From QQVM01 sp035341855 (GTDB lineage Bacteria; Bacteroidota; Bacteroidia; AKYH767-A; 2013-40CM-41-45), in contig DAOQWA010000010.1 in assembly GCA_035341855.1 (NCBI GenBank), positions 19,732 through 83,731 on the forward strand: a stretch of 64,000 nt of DNA. The letters run 5' to 3'. The stretch's first letter is position 1, and each line of letters opens with the position of its first letter. Shown piece by piece: positions 16,460 through 26,291 of the stretch. Both the position numbers and the translations under genes were made by a program. A model generated the notes under the pieces. The model did not search any database, had not been told where the DNA came from, and saw only the letters and a list, made by a program, of their open reading frames with translations.

Positions 16460-18460
16460 TTAGCTTTGTCGCTTGATAATTTTTGTGGAAAGTAGTTTAC
16501 CACTTTGGGTCTTGAGAGCCATATAGTAAACGCCATCCTCTATTGACATATTGTCTGAATAGATCAGACGATTATTACCTTTACGAATGGAGTAAGTTTT
16601 TCTGAGAATCAAAGATCCATCGCTGCTGAATAGACTTAGCTCGGCGCTTTCATTTGTGTTTGAACTTATTTCAAAATTGAATGATTCGGCAAATGGATTA
16701 GGGCTGATCCTTAATAGATTCGCTTTTTGATTTGTTATTTCAGATGGTCCGACTTTAACCGTTTTGAATCCTTCAGATTTTCCATCATAGTCGGTTTGGG
16801 ATAGCCTGTAGTATGTAGTATTTTCTGATGGCTCTCTATCCTGAAATGTATAATCCAGTTTCATTGTGGAGTTACCCTGTCCTTTGACTTTTCCGATAAG
16901 TGACCATGACTCGCCGTTCAGGGAACGCTCAATACTAAAGTAATCATTGTTAAGTTCTGATGCCGTTGACCAGTTAAGCAGTACCACGTCTTCTTTTCTT
17001 GCAGCATTGAAACTCAGAAGTTCGACCGGCAAAGGACTGGAATTAATATTAATTGTCTGATAGTAAAAGTTCACTCGTCCACATTGATCCGTCACTTTTA
17101 TTTTAACTATATCCAGTGTGTCGTTGGTTACAACCGGGGCAGTATATGTAGTATTTGAATCGCTTGAATTTAAAAAATTACCACCAAGTGAACTGGTCCA
17201 TTGATACGTATACGGCGGTGTTCCTGAAGTAGCATTCGAACTTACCGTTCCACTTTGTCCGACATTCAGATTTGATGGTAGGGTGGCAGTGACAGATATT
17301 TTTTTTGTGGTACCCGCAAGAAGTATGAAGTTAAAGTATGCCCTTTGAGAGGCTATTCTTTCTGAAGCAGTTCCACCCGAGTTAAGATCGTGCCCTCCCT
17401 GATACATCACCCAACCGTTTGAGAGATCATTAAAAGCCGGTCCGTATACCAATACTGTTCCTTCTTTTGGAGAACTTCCTGTTCCGGTAGTTATACCTCT
17501 TCGTGTATTCGAATTCCACTGTCCGGCAGAAAGCGGTTGAAACCATTGTTCAGAGCCACCGGATGAAGCACCGTGTGCATTACCCAGAAACTGCATTACA
17601 GGTTCGGTAGGATGGAAGTAGGTGAAGGGCGAGCTGGCCGGTTTTGCATGACTCTCCGGATTGCTCCCACATTTGTTGGAGCCATAGCATTTGAGTCCGG
17701 ACGATGTTAGAAAGTTTAACTGCTTTCCACTGCCTTGACAGTATTCCATCATACTCACAGAATGACATTCTGCCCAGATCCAGGATTTTTGTATTGTGAC
17801 GAAATCGTAAAGATAATAATGGGTAGCCCAGGTAGGATCTCCGTGCGGGTTAGTCCAAACATCATAACATTGTGAAAGACCTGCAGGTGTACCTATAGAA
17901 TATGCTGAAGATGGTATTGCTGCGTTTTGATAGTATGTTTCAATGATATCCTGATTTGATGAAAGTGAATCGATCATCACCAAAGGAAATGCAGTGAGCG
18001 TTGTATAAACCGGAACAGTAATATCCGTAGTAGTGTATGTGCCGACAATTCCCTGAGATTCCCAATAACTTATTCTTCCGGAGATGGTGCTGTTGATGAA
18101 TTCTACGGGAATTATAAATGCGCCGGTCTTATAATTTACCGAATTGTATGTAAAGTCTGTTCCATCTTTCGACTTAGATGTGTTGATGATCCATTTTACC
18201 GCGACATCATAGTTATGAATGAGATCATACAACATCCCATACGGTTTTAAAGCATTGGAATTTGATTGTGGACTGACTCCTAAGTTAATAATGAATGACC
18301 CTTTTGAAATGCTTTCATTGCCGGCACTTGCACTTGCGTCTTCTACCGGACCCATTTGTAATACGACGGAAAATATGCCAAATACTACACTTAATACAAA
18401 CATAGACCCGATGATAAATCGAAAATCTACTTTTTGCTTTACCCTCAAGGAATTTTTCAT
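16460..18460 (-). CDS. Large exported protein of unknown family with T9SS sorting domain
   Basis: The 666-residue protein has an N-terminal membrane/signal segment (about 13-35). A long domain without a family I recognise follows (about 45-390); it includes a Cys-rich patch (AECHSVSMMEYCQG, then CYGSNKCG). A PKD/Ig-like domain comes next (about 395-475; GTPPYTYQWTSS), then an FN3-like segment (NNDYFSIERSLNG) and a C-terminal T9SS type A sorting domain (ISPNPFAESFNFEIS). It is therefore probably exported across the outer membrane by T9SS. I start at ATG 18460, which puts the signal near the N-terminus. It is transcribed alone with its own terminator. Confidence 0.75.
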   Translation of the reverse strand: MKNSLRVKQKVDFRFIIGSMFVLSVVFGIFSVVLQMGPVEDASASAGNESISKGSFIINLGVSPQSNSNALKPYGMLYDLIHNYDVAVKWIINTSKSKDGTDFTYNSVNYKTGAFIIPVEFINSTISGRISYWESQGIVGTYTTTDITVPVYTTLTAFPLVMIDSLSSNQDIIETYYQNAAIPSSAYSIGTPAGLSQCYDVWTNPHGDPTWATHYYLYDFVTIQKSWIWAECHSVSMMEYCQGSGKQLNFLTSSGLKCYGSNKCGSNPESHAKPASSPFTYFHPTEPVMQFLGNAHGASSGGSEQWFQPLSAGQWNSNTRRGITTGTGSSPKEGTVLVYGPAFNDLSNGWVMYQGGHDLNSGGTASERIASQRAYFNFILLAGTTKKISVTATLPSNLNVGQSGTVSSNATSGTPPYTYQWTSSLGGNFLNSSDSNTTYTAPVVTNDTLDIVKIKVTDQCGRVNFYYQTININSSPLPVELLSFNAARKEDVVLLNWSTASELNNDYFSIERSLNGESWSLIGKVKGQGNSTMKLDYTFQDREPSENTTYYRLSQTDYDGKSEGFKTVKVGPSEITNQKANLLRISPNPFAESFNFEISSNTNESAELSLFSSDGSLILRKTYSIRKGNNRLIYSDNMSIEDGVYYMALKTQSGKLLSTKIIKRQS

Positions 18461-18750
18461 AGTCTCATACGATAAGAAGGGCAAGGGTTGAGTGCCAATG
18501 CCTAAAATGTGTATAGTCATTTTAGGGATCTTCGTTTATCAAATAGTGAAAAAATCTTACAGAGTTATAGCCCGTGATTTGATTGACAAGCTCAAAAAGT
18601 TAAAATTTATCAGGGTAAATTGAAAATTTACCAGAGAATACTTACAGTTTAATGGAGACCTTCAAAGGATGAAAAAATGGATGTTCTATCAAAGCACTTT
18701 TCATGATTTGATCAAATTGTTAACCGTGATACGGGCATTCGTAAATAATA

Positions 18751-19143
18751 TCATTTCTCCAATACCTGTTTTATATCAGGTAGAAAATATAATTCACTTT
18801 TTAGAATTTTCCCGTCTTCGCGATAAATAGGTTGTTTATTTTTATCCAACTTACTCATATTGCTTCGGTGAATTTCATCAAAAACTTCTTCGATCTTATG
18901 TTGTAATCCATGAGCAATGATGGTACCAAATAAAATATACATTTTATCACCTAATGCATCCGCTATTAAGCTAATGTCTCCCTGCTTGCAGGCTTCCAGG
19001 TATTCATCATTTTCTTCAGCCATCAAACGGTGGCGAAGATCAACAATACGTTCTGATATTTCCGCCTGAGGACTTTCATGATATTCCAGCTTGAATACTT
19101 CATGAAATTCTTTTACAAGATTTATTTTATCAATAAGTGCCAT
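18751..19143 (-). CDS. MazG/HisE-like nucleotide pyrophosphohydrolase
   Basis: The 130-residue, mostly helical protein carries the all-alpha NTP-pyrophosphatase signature: a metal-binding EENDEYLEA cluster (residues about 43-51) followed by DALGDKMYI (about 63-71). Such enzymes hydrolyse nucleotides or phosphoribosyl-ATP to monophosphate and pyrophosphate, often as house-cleaning. The C-terminal IYREDGKILK segment is typical of the stand-alone Bacteroidota form. It lies 43 bases after the carboxyltransferase gene and may be co-transcribed. The substrate is unknown. Confidence 0.75.
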   Translation of the reverse strand: MALIDKINLVKEFHEVFKLEYHESPQAEISERIVDLRHRLMAEENDEYLEACKQGDISLIADALGDKMYILFGTIIAHGLQHKIEEVFDEIHRSNMSKLDKNKQPIYREDGKILKSELYFLPDIKQVLEK

Positions 19144-19186
19144 GTGAATTGTTTTTATATTTAAATGTGATCAGAGAAGTGAATTT

Positions 19187-20818
19187 TCAAGTTTGAATTA
19201 TACCAACATTATAAGCTTTTGTAATTGGAGCATGATCTGCAGCTTCTATACCCATTGAAATCCATTTTCTGGTATCAAGTGGGTCAATTATTGCATCAAC
19301 CCACAGCCGGGCAGCCGCATAGTATGGATTAATCTGTTCATTATAGCTTTCAGTGATCTTTGTCAACAATGCTTCTTCATCTTCCGGTGTTATCACCTTA
19401 CCATTTGCTTTGAGGGCACTGACTTGAATTTGTAAAAGTGTCTTTGCGGCTTGAGCACCACCCATTACCCCGATTTGTGCTGAAGGCCAGGCAACGATCA
19501 GTCTTGGGTCGTATGCTTTTCCGCACATAGCATAATTACCTGCACCGTATGAATTTCCGATCACAATAGTAAACTTAGGAACTATTGAATTACTCATCGC
19601 ATTTACCATCTTAGCACCATCTTTGATAATTCCACCATGCTCACTTCTGGAACCTACCATAAACCCGGTAACATCCTGAAGAAAGACAAGAGGGATTCTT
19701 CTCTGATTACAGTTCATTATAAAACGTGAAGCCTTGTCAGCTGAATCAGAATAGATGACACCTCCAAAACGCATCTCACCTTTTTTCGTCTTTACTACCT
19801 TTCTCTGATTTGCAACAATACCGACAGCCCATCCATCGATTCTTGCGGTACCGCAAATTATACTTTGCCCGAATTTATCTTTGTACTCTTCGAATTCACC
19901 TTTGTCGACGAGTCGGTAAATCACCTCATGCATATCATATTGTTTTCCTGCATCAGTAGGTATTATGCCGTATATATCTTTTGGATTTTTAACAGGTGCA
20001 GCGGGTTTCGCTCTGTTAAATCCTGCCTTTTCAAATTCGCCAAGCTTACTGAAAATATTTTTAATATGATCCAGAGCTGCTTTATCGTTTTCGAATTTAT
20101 TATCAGTGACACCGGAGATCTCACATTGCGTGGTCGCTCCGCCTAAAGTTTCATTGTCGATATCTTCACCTATGGCAGCTTTCACCAGGTACGATCCTGC
20201 CAGAAAGATACTTCCGGTTTTATCTACTATCATCGCCTCATCGCTCATGATTGGCAGATACGCACCTCCGGCAACGCAACTTCCCATGATGGCTGCTACC
20301 TGGATGATTCCCATCGAAGACATGATCGCGTTGTTTCGAAAAATTCTTCCGAAGTGTTCTTTGTCGGGAAATATCTCATCTTGCATAGGAAGAAATACTC
20401 CTGCACTGTCTACGAGGTAAATAATTGGCAATCTATTTTCAAGTGCAATTTCCTGAGCTCGCAGGTTTTTCTTTCCACTCATGGGAAACCATGCTCCGGC
20501 TTTAACAGTTGCATCATTTGCTACGATCACACACTGCCGACCTGAAACATATCCAATACCAACGACAACTCCTGCGGCCGGACAACCGCCATATTCACCA
20601 TACATTCCTTCCGCTGCGAACTCACCAATTTCTATAAATGGAGATTTTTTATCAATAAGATATTGCACTCTTTCTCTGGCAAGCATTTTACCTTGATCGT
20701 GTTGTTTTTTAGAATTTTTTTCACCACCACCTGCAGAGACAATTTTTTGCTTGTGTTTAAGCCTATCAACCAGCTGACGCATGGTATCTTCATTCTTATT
20801 AAATTCAATATCACTCAT
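19187..20818 (-). CDS. Acyl-CoA carboxylase carboxyltransferase subunit
   Basis: The 543-residue protein belongs to the biotin-dependent carboxyltransferase (crotonase-fold) family. It carries the acyl-CoA-binding ARERVQYLIDKKSPF segment, YLVDSAGVFLP, EIFPDKEHFGRIF and the late GSRSEHGGIIKDGAKM and GNSYGAGNYAMCG motifs. The EHFGRIF pattern is closest to methylcrotonyl-CoA carboxylase beta (leucine breakdown). Propionyl- or geranyl-CoA carboxylase subunits cannot be excluded. The biotin-carboxylase/carrier partner is not in the window. Confidence 0.88.
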   Translation of the reverse strand: MSDIEFNKNEDTMRQLVDRLKHKQKIVSAGGGEKNSKKQHDQGKMLARERVQYLIDKKSPFIEIGEFAAEGMYGEYGGCPAAGVVVGIGYVSGRQCVIVANDATVKAGAWFPMSGKKNLRAQEIALENRLPIIYLVDSAGVFLPMQDEIFPDKEHFGRIFRNNAIMSSMGIIQVAAIMGSCVAGGAYLPIMSDEAMIVDKTGSIFLAGSYLVKAAIGEDIDNETLGGATTQCEISGVTDNKFENDKAALDHIKNIFSKLGEFEKAGFNRAKPAAPVKNPKDIYGIIPTDAGKQYDMHEVIYRLVDKGEFEEYKDKFGQSIICGTARIDGWAVGIVANQRKVVKTKKGEMRFGGVIYSDSADKASRFIMNCNQRRIPLVFLQDVTGFMVGSRSEHGGIIKDGAKMVNAMSNSIVPKFTIVIGNSYGAGNYAMCGKAYDPRLIVAWPSAQIGVMGGAQAAKTLLQIQVSALKANGKVITPEDEEALLTKITESYNEQINPYYAAARLWVDAIIDPLDTRKWISMGIEAADHAPITKAYNVGIIQT

Positions 20819-21001
20819 GAGGTCATTAATTTGATGTCAAAGATATAGGATTTCTGCAGGTGCGGGTCGTATCGGGAAACAATGTTAAAAAAGACTCAGA
20901 ACTATAATTTTCAAGATGTTGAATTCGAGTCTGTAAATTATAAATATATGTTTTTAATGAGGAAGAAGGCTACGGTCAAATTGTTAGACAATAAAAATTA
21001 C

Positions 21002-21019
21002 AGTCCTGCAATCAGGACT
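21002..21019 (-). terminator. Terminator overlapping the GH16-like stop codon
   Basis: AGTCCTG-CAAT-CAGGACT is a perfect seven-base stem. The TGA stop of the GH16-like gene (21012-21014) lies inside it, and a T-rich stretch follows on the minus strand. Confidence 0.7.
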
Positions 21020-21908
21020 TGTCCTTTGATTTCTTGAAGATTCGAATCTTTGGGATTGCAGGTTTGTGTTTTTCGAACTTAAATGGGATGAATTCAAAAC
21101 TTGAAATAACAACCTCTACTGTTTTTAAGCTTGCAGTTTCTGTAGCTTTATACAGCCAAGTATTGATGCTTACCTTTTCGTCACCGGTGCGATAAACACT
21201 TTCAGGTTTATAGGTCCATTTTTGGATTGCTTTTCGTAAACTGTCAGGAAGAGTATCACCGGTATAATAGGATGAAAAGCTAAATTTGCGTTTACGAACT
21301 TCAATTATATGCTTTGAAGGGAGATTCAGATCAGTCTGAAATCTGTGTGGTTGATCTTCGTATGGTTGAATTACATATTGAGAATTTTCATTTTTTTCCT
21401 TTCCCCATTTAGAAAATTCTATGTCAATTTCCTTATGAGCATTGCTTGTGTCCAGGTGGTCGTACATGAATAGACCTATCACCATATCTTTATCCAATGC
21501 CTGGGGCAATGGGTCAAGGTGAAAAATGTATTTGCCATATCCAAGACTTTTTGTAAGTCTTACTTCAGAGCAATACCATTTTTCATTTCGTTGGATGATT
21601 CTTAAATGCAATTTTCCAAGGCTATCAACCCATACGTTACTGTCTGCATTAGAAAAATAGTTTTTTCCGGGACCGGTCAATCTTTCTTTTGAGTCTTTTA
21701 TTACCCATTCGAAATTTGCAAATTGTATGGTGTCTCCGGTATAAAATTTATCTTTTAAAGTTTCCGCTTCTAATGCATGCATATCTACGGTTAGTAAGAG
21801 TGATAATATGAATACAAAAATGGTATTTGATCTGATAATTATCTTGATCACTTCGTTATTTACCGAAGTCTTGCCAAACAAATCACTTATGCCTTTAAAA
21901 AAAATCAT
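21012..21908 (-). CDS. GH16-like secreted glycoside hydrolase
   Basis: The 298-residue protein has a hydrophobic export segment at about 26-45 after an unusually long N-region. A jelly-roll domain follows with the GH16 active-site pattern E-I-D-I-E (Glu160, Asp162, Glu164) in HKEIDIEFSKWG. In GH16 enzymes the first Glu is the nucleophile and the last the acid/base, acting on beta-glucans, galactans or related polymers. The ATG overlaps the xerD stop (ATGA), so translation may be coupled to xerD, an odd pairing. The substrate is unknown. Confidence 0.72.
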   Translation of the reverse strand: MIFFKGISDLFGKTSVNNEVIKIIIRSNTIFVFILSLLLTVDMHALEAETLKDKFYTGDTIQFANFEWVIKDSKERLTGPGKNYFSNADSNVWVDSLGKLHLRIIQRNEKWYCSEVRLTKSLGYGKYIFHLDPLPQALDKDMVIGLFMYDHLDTSNAHKEIDIEFSKWGKEKNENSQYVIQPYEDQPHRFQTDLNLPSKHIIEVRKRKFSFSSYYTGDTLPDSLRKAIQKWTYKPESVYRTGDEKVSINTWLYKATETASLKTVEVVISSFEFIPFKFEKHKPAIPKIRIFKKSKDKS

Positions 21909-22804
21909 GCTCGTGGATGATGTTGAATAATCGATTGTCTTAAGTAATCTCTATCAAGGTGTGTGTATATCTCAGTTGTGGTGATTGACTCGTGTCCAAG
22001 CATCTCTTGCACTGCCCTAAGATCTGCTCCGCCTTCGATGAGATGTGTTGCAAATGAATGCCTGAATGTATGTGGACTTATAGATTTCTTTAGATTTATC
22101 TTTTGCGATAGTTGTTTAATAATTGTAAATATCATTACACGACTGAGCCGATTTCCTCTTTTGTTGAGGAACACAACATCTTCAGCACCTGATTGTATTC
22201 TTTGGTGATTCCGAATTTCTTTTAGGTAGATTTTGATGTATTTGATGGCAACACTCCCCATTGGAACCAGCCGTTCTTTATCGCCTTTCCCTGTTACCTT
22301 AACAAAACCGATTTCGGTGTGAAGGTTACTTAATTTTAAATTTACCAGCTCACTCACTCGTAAGCCGCAGCTATATAGTGTTTCGAGGATGGCCTTGTTT
22401 CGGGTTCCTTCCGGTTTACTTTGGTCTATTGCTTCAATGAGATGATTGATATCTTCGATACTTAATGTGTCGGGTAATTGCCTTCCTAATCTTGGTGTTT
22501 CAAGAAGTTGTGCCGGGTCATTACTTATGATGTTCTCGAGAAGGCAATATTTGAAGAATCCTTTTATTCCACTGATGATACGTGCCTGACTTCTTGCGCC
22601 TAATCCGATCTCATTGATCCATTGGATGAAGAATTGCAGGTCTTGCAGTTTGATTTCGGCAGGACTGACTTTCAGGGCTTTGAAAGTTAAAAACCTGTCA
22701 AGTAAAGCAATGTCATGCAGATAAGCCTGAACGGAATTATCCGAAAGGGATCTTTCCAATTTCAGGTAAGACTTGTATCCGCTTATGTATGATTTCCAAG
22801 ACAT
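21905..22804 (-). CDS. xerD: Tyrosine recombinase XerD
   Basis: The 299-residue protein has an N-terminal SAM-like core-binding domain (about 1-90) and a catalytic domain. All active-site residues are present: Arg149 (CGLRVSEL), Lys173 (TGKGDKER), His245 and Arg248 (HTFRHSFATHL), His271 (LGHESI) and Tyr280 (IYTHL). XerD with XerC resolves chromosome dimers at dif; no dif site was recognised nearby. Its stop overlaps the GH16-like gene start by four bases, and it is divergent from aroQ. Confidence 0.95.
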   Translation of the reverse strand: MSWKSYISGYKSYLKLERSLSDNSVQAYLHDIALLDRFLTFKALKVSPAEIKLQDLQFFIQWINEIGLGARSQARIISGIKGFFKYCLLENIISNDPAQLLETPRLGRQLPDTLSIEDINHLIEAIDQSKPEGTRNKAILETLYSCGLRVSELVNLKLSNLHTEIGFVKVTGKGDKERLVPMGSVAIKYIKIYLKEIRNHQRIQSGAEDVVFLNKRGNRLSRVMIFTIIKQLSQKINLKKSISPHTFRHSFATHLIEGGADLRAVQEMLGHESITTTEIYTHLDRDYLRQSIIQHHPRA

Positions 22805-22903
22805 AGATGCTATATCGGCAAGGTATCAAAAGTGTCAAATTCCTCATCCCTATTGACCTCCCGCCATAAAACTTTTCCACATTTAGAATTGAATAATTGT
22901 GAG

Positions 22904-22911
22904 TAGTTTTG
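22904..22911 (+). promoter_or_regulatory. -7 box (TAGTTTTG) of aroQ
   Basis: An exact TAnnTTTG match 28 bases before the aroQ ATG. The only upstream TTG is 12 bases away, too close for a typical -33 box. Confidence 0.45.
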
Positions 22912-22939
22912 TCTCAATAGAAGGATTTATCGGTCAAAT

Positions 22940-23368
22940 ATGAAGCTATTAATCTTGAACGGTCCCAATTTAAATCTATTGGGTCAAAGAGAGCCTTCGA
23001 TTTACGGAGAGGGTTCTTTTGATACCTATTTGGAGTCACTCAGAAAGAGGTTTTCAGGTGTTGAAATTGATTACTTTCAGTCAAATGTGGAAGGTGAGAT
23101 CATCAACAGACTTCATTCCGCCATGAAGAATCATGAAGGGATCATACTTAATGCCGGTGGTTATACCCACACTTCTGTATCAATATCAGATGCAATTGCA
23201 GCAATTAATGTTCCGGTGATAGAAGTGCATATTTCTAATATTCATGCACGTGAAGAATACAGACATAATTCTCTTTTAGCTAAAAATTGCGCGGGGGTGA
23301 TCACCGGATTCGGTTTACATTCTTACGCACTGGCAATTGAGGCTTTCCTATTTAATGGAAAAAAATAG
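22940..23368 (+). CDS. aroQ: Type II 3-dehydroquinate dehydratase
   Basis: The 142-residue protein is a complete type II dehydroquinase: NGPNLNLLGQREPSIYG at the start with the catalytic Tyr22, then LNAGGYTHTSVSI and the EVHISNIHAREEYR segment with the catalytic His. It converts 3-dehydroquinate to 3-dehydroshikimate in the shikimate pathway and normally forms a dodecamer. Other aro genes are not nearby. It ends eight bases before the oppositely transcribed DUF2723 gene. Confidence 0.96.
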   Translation: MKLLILNGPNLNLLGQREPSIYGEGSFDTYLESLRKRFSGVEIDYFQSNVEGEIINRLHSAMKNHEGIILNAGGYTHTSVSISDAIAAINVPVIEVHISNIHAREEYRHNSLLAKNCAGVITGFGLHSYALAIEAFLFNGKK

Positions 23369-23376
23369 GTCTGGTG

Positions 23377-25317
23377 TTATTTGATTTTGTATGCGAATGA
23401 CATGCTTTTCTTCATTTCACGTTGGAGTTTCATGATCCTTGTATGGGTATTTTCTGCTCTCCTTTTTCTATTTATGTCATTATTGGCATTGTAAAATGCA
23501 ATATGCTGATCGAGCATTGCCTGAAAATCCACAAGCTTATCAAGAGCTCCTGCATCTTCAAATAATAGGGGAGATCTAAGGAACTTAAAATCCATGTTTA
23601 AAAAATATTCAGCGCTGCTTGAGTCCCCGGGGATCGTCGACATATAGCTTCCGGATACATACCTGTTCGGGTTATAGATCTTTTCACGCATATAAAACAC
23701 ATGAGCTCTTGGATCAGTCATGAAAGCTCTGTTTTCCACTTTTGCCACATTTTCAATTTTGGCGATAAGCCGTTTGAATGAGTTCATCAGTTCAACTGTA
23801 CTAAGGTCGCAACCGGTCGTGATTACCTGATATGGATGTTCTAAGCGGAGCTCTTCGATGAATGCATCATACTCCATTGCAATCTCTTTATAAAACTCCG
23901 GGTATTGCAAAGGAAGTATCCTGTAGTGTGTAAATTTTATATCATAATTTATAACGATAAGGTCAGGCCTGAAATTTTCGACTAGCCGATAGTAGTTATA
24001 GAGCATTACCGTTGTCCAGTCCGAAATAAGGACTACACTGTTTTGCGGACAGGATTTGTCAAGAAGTTGCATCAATTCCGTACCGACAGGATAGGATTTT
24101 CTATTGTGTGTGGGGTAATTAATGATTACAGATCCAATAATTAACAGAGGAAGGATGTATAAAAGTTTCCACTTCCGGAAATACTTTTGGATGCCGAACA
24201 TGACGGAAAGCATCAATATCATAAAAGGTAATAACATATAAGCATCCGTACTTGCCCACTGATTATTATTGACCTGATAGAAGAACAGAAATAAGAAATA
24301 AGTTAGGATTATAAATAAAAGCGCTTTTCTTTTCGTGTTTATAAGAGTGACAATTCCTAGCACCAAAAAAGGGATGAAGACTCCAATTTGATAAAGACTG
24401 AGTTTTAAGAAAAAAGGAACTCTGGCAGAAATAATCTCTTTAGATGTGTCTGTCAGATTCTTGGTATATGCTCCACCACGCAGATGAAAAATTAAATTTT
24501 CAATGGTGTCAGGTTTGCTGAACATGAATAAATATTCGTTTTGCGCACGAATATATAACCAGGTATAGAATGCGAACGTAATCACCGCAGCAACGCCGGC
24601 TAGTGTCCAGAACTTAGGATTCTGAAGCACGCTCAGATACTCAATGAATATTGATTTTTTTTGTTGTTTATTTTTTTTCTTGGACGGGTTTTCGATAGCC
24701 GTACCAGTAAGGATATGTGGAAGAAAGAAGAATGGCACGAAAGGGAGAAAAAATATCATCGTCACATGATGATTGCTCAAAGCTAAGGCAATTCCAAAGC
24801 CGCCAAGGATAAGAAATTTGTATTTTCCCGATGAGTTGTAATTTACAAGTGCAAAGAGCGTCAATGCCATTGTCATACACTGGAAAGCATACACTTCAAT
24901 ATTATTAGCCCATGCCCATGTAGTTGGAGCAACTGCAAAGCCTATGGCTGTGAACAAGGCAATCCAGTTATTTTGAGAATAAGTTTTCGGGTCAGAATTA
25001 GATAGGATTAGGATTTTATAAAATGTAAAAAAGAGGAGAAGGGAAGCAAGTGAAACACAGAATCCGGAGAAAAGGGTGAGGGATATTATTGTAGGTGCTC
25101 CCATGAGTGAGCTGATATTTTCCCATAGCATTGCACTCATGATATAAGCCGGAGTTCCGGGCGGATGCGCAATGCTTCCCAGACTTACCACCGTTGCGAA
25201 TTCTGCAGAGTCATCAAACATCAGGGTATTTGCACTTGTCAGATAGAACAGTGCAAAGGGTAGGATGAAGCTAAGAAGGGCAGGTACTAATTTTGCTTTT
25301 GGATTAGTTTCGTTCAT
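23377..25317 (-). CDS. DUF2723-family membrane protein (GT117-like)
   Basis: The 646-residue protein has about ten or eleven membrane segments and a C-terminal soluble part. The N-terminal DUF2723 motif is clear: DDSAEFATVVSLGSIAHPPGTP. Members of this family are predicted lipid-dependent protein or glycan glycosyltransferases (GT-C fold); the acidic DDSAE loop is the likely catalytic site. Many homologues are about 1000 residues, so this is a short form. It lies 17 bases after the EamA gene and appears to end the PLP-protein/EamA/DUF2723 operon. The substrate is unknown. Confidence 0.8.
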   Translation of the reverse strand: MNETNPKAKLVPALLSFILPFALFYLTSANTLMFDDSAEFATVVSLGSIAHPPGTPAYIMSAMLWENISSLMGAPTIISLTLFSGFCVSLASLLLFFTFYKILILSNSDPKTYSQNNWIALFTAIGFAVAPTTWAWANNIEVYAFQCMTMALTLFALVNYNSSGKYKFLILGGFGIALALSNHHVTMIFFLPFVPFFFLPHILTGTAIENPSKKKNKQQKKSIFIEYLSVLQNPKFWTLAGVAAVITFAFYTWLYIRAQNEYLFMFSKPDTIENLIFHLRGGAYTKNLTDTSKEIISARVPFFLKLSLYQIGVFIPFLVLGIVTLINTKRKALLFIILTYFLFLFFYQVNNNQWASTDAYMLLPFMILMLSVMFGIQKYFRKWKLLYILPLLIIGSVIINYPTHNRKSYPVGTELMQLLDKSCPQNSVVLISDWTTVMLYNYYRLVENFRPDLIVINYDIKFTHYRILPLQYPEFYKEIAMEYDAFIEELRLEHPYQVITTGCDLSTVELMNSFKRLIAKIENVAKVENRAFMTDPRAHVFYMREKIYNPNRYVSGSYMSTIPGDSSSAEYFLNMDFKFLRSPLLFEDAGALDKLVDFQAMLDQHIAFYNANNDINRKRRAENTHTRIMKLQREMKKSMSFAYKIK

Positions 25318-25334
25318 TTAAGTTTATGGAAGCT

Positions 25335-26291
25335 CTAAAGTAAATTTTTCAATTGTTCTCTCCAAATCAGGATGATCACGCCTGCAATTGCTACGACTAC
25401 GCCAATGAATGACCGGAGGCTGAATTTTTCTTTGAGCAAAAAATAGGAGAGCATCAGAGCAAAAACCGGTACGAGTGAAAATATTGTTTGAGCTACTGAT
25501 GCTTTAATAAATGTTACAGTGAATAATGATAGTGTTACGCCGATAACAGGACCAAATAAAGTTCCTGCGACCGCAAAGCGTATTCCATTATCTTTATTTT
25601 GAAATACAGGCCTGAGAATGATTTTTAGCTTCCCGCTTAACAATGAAAATAAAAACAGAGATAAGGTTCCAATAAGTAACCGTATAAATGTCGCATGTAC
25701 CGGGTTAACATCAGGATGAAGTGAATGTTCTGAAAGCATGCCTCTTTTGGCTAGTACTAATCCTGCACCCTGGCAAATTGCTGCAAGTAATCCGTAAATA
25801 ACTCCCTTTCGGATACTGCCATGTCCATGGTCCGGGATCTGTTGTCTTTCACCCCTGCTCAAACTGATCCAGATAACTCCAACGATCGTAACGAACATTC
25901 CGACAATTCCTATCCAGGATAATTCTTCATGTATAAGGAAATAACTTATTATAAGTGTTGAAGCGGGAGCAAAGGTTGTAAGTACGCTCCCAACCCTTGG
26001 GCCAAGTATCGCATACATTGAAAATCCAAAATGATCTCCAAGACTAAGGCCGATTATCCCGGACAGTCCTAACCATAGCCATGCACCCAGATAATCACTG
26101 CTGAAGAGTTGGACAAAATCTCCGGTTCTATAAAATAATGAACCTGTTCCAAGTATCAATACGGCCAGCACTAAGCGAAAATGATTCAATGGAACGGAGC
26201 CTAGTCTTCTGGCCGCTTGTGTGAATGGGAAAATGCATAATGACCAGGAAAGGGTCGCGAGTAAGGCAAAATTTATTCCTATAAAGTTCAT
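25335..26291 (-). CDS. EamA/DMT-family transporter
   Basis: The 318-residue inner-membrane protein has ten hydrophobic segments in two repeats of five, the drug/metabolite-transporter (EamA) pattern, with conserved ends such as FSLVPVFALMLSYFLLKE in the second repeat. DMT proteins export amino acids, nucleotides or other metabolites; no sequence feature here points to one substrate. Its ATG overlaps the stop of the upstream YggS-like gene by four bases. Confidence 0.85.
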   Translation of the reverse strand: MNFIGINFALLATLSWSLCIFPFTQAARRLGSVPLNHFRLVLAVLILGTGSLFYRTGDFVQLFSSDYLGAWLWLGLSGIIGLSLGDHFGFSMYAILGPRVGSVLTTFAPASTLIISYFLIHEELSWIGIVGMFVTIVGVIWISLSRGERQQIPDHGHGSIRKGVIYGLLAAICQGAGLVLAKRGMLSEHSLHPDVNPVHATFIRLLIGTLSLFLFSLLSGKLKIILRPVFQNKDNGIRFAVAGTLFGPVIGVTLSLFTVTFIKASVAQTIFSLVPVFALMLSYFLLKEKFSLRSFIGVVVAIAGVIILIWREQLKNLL

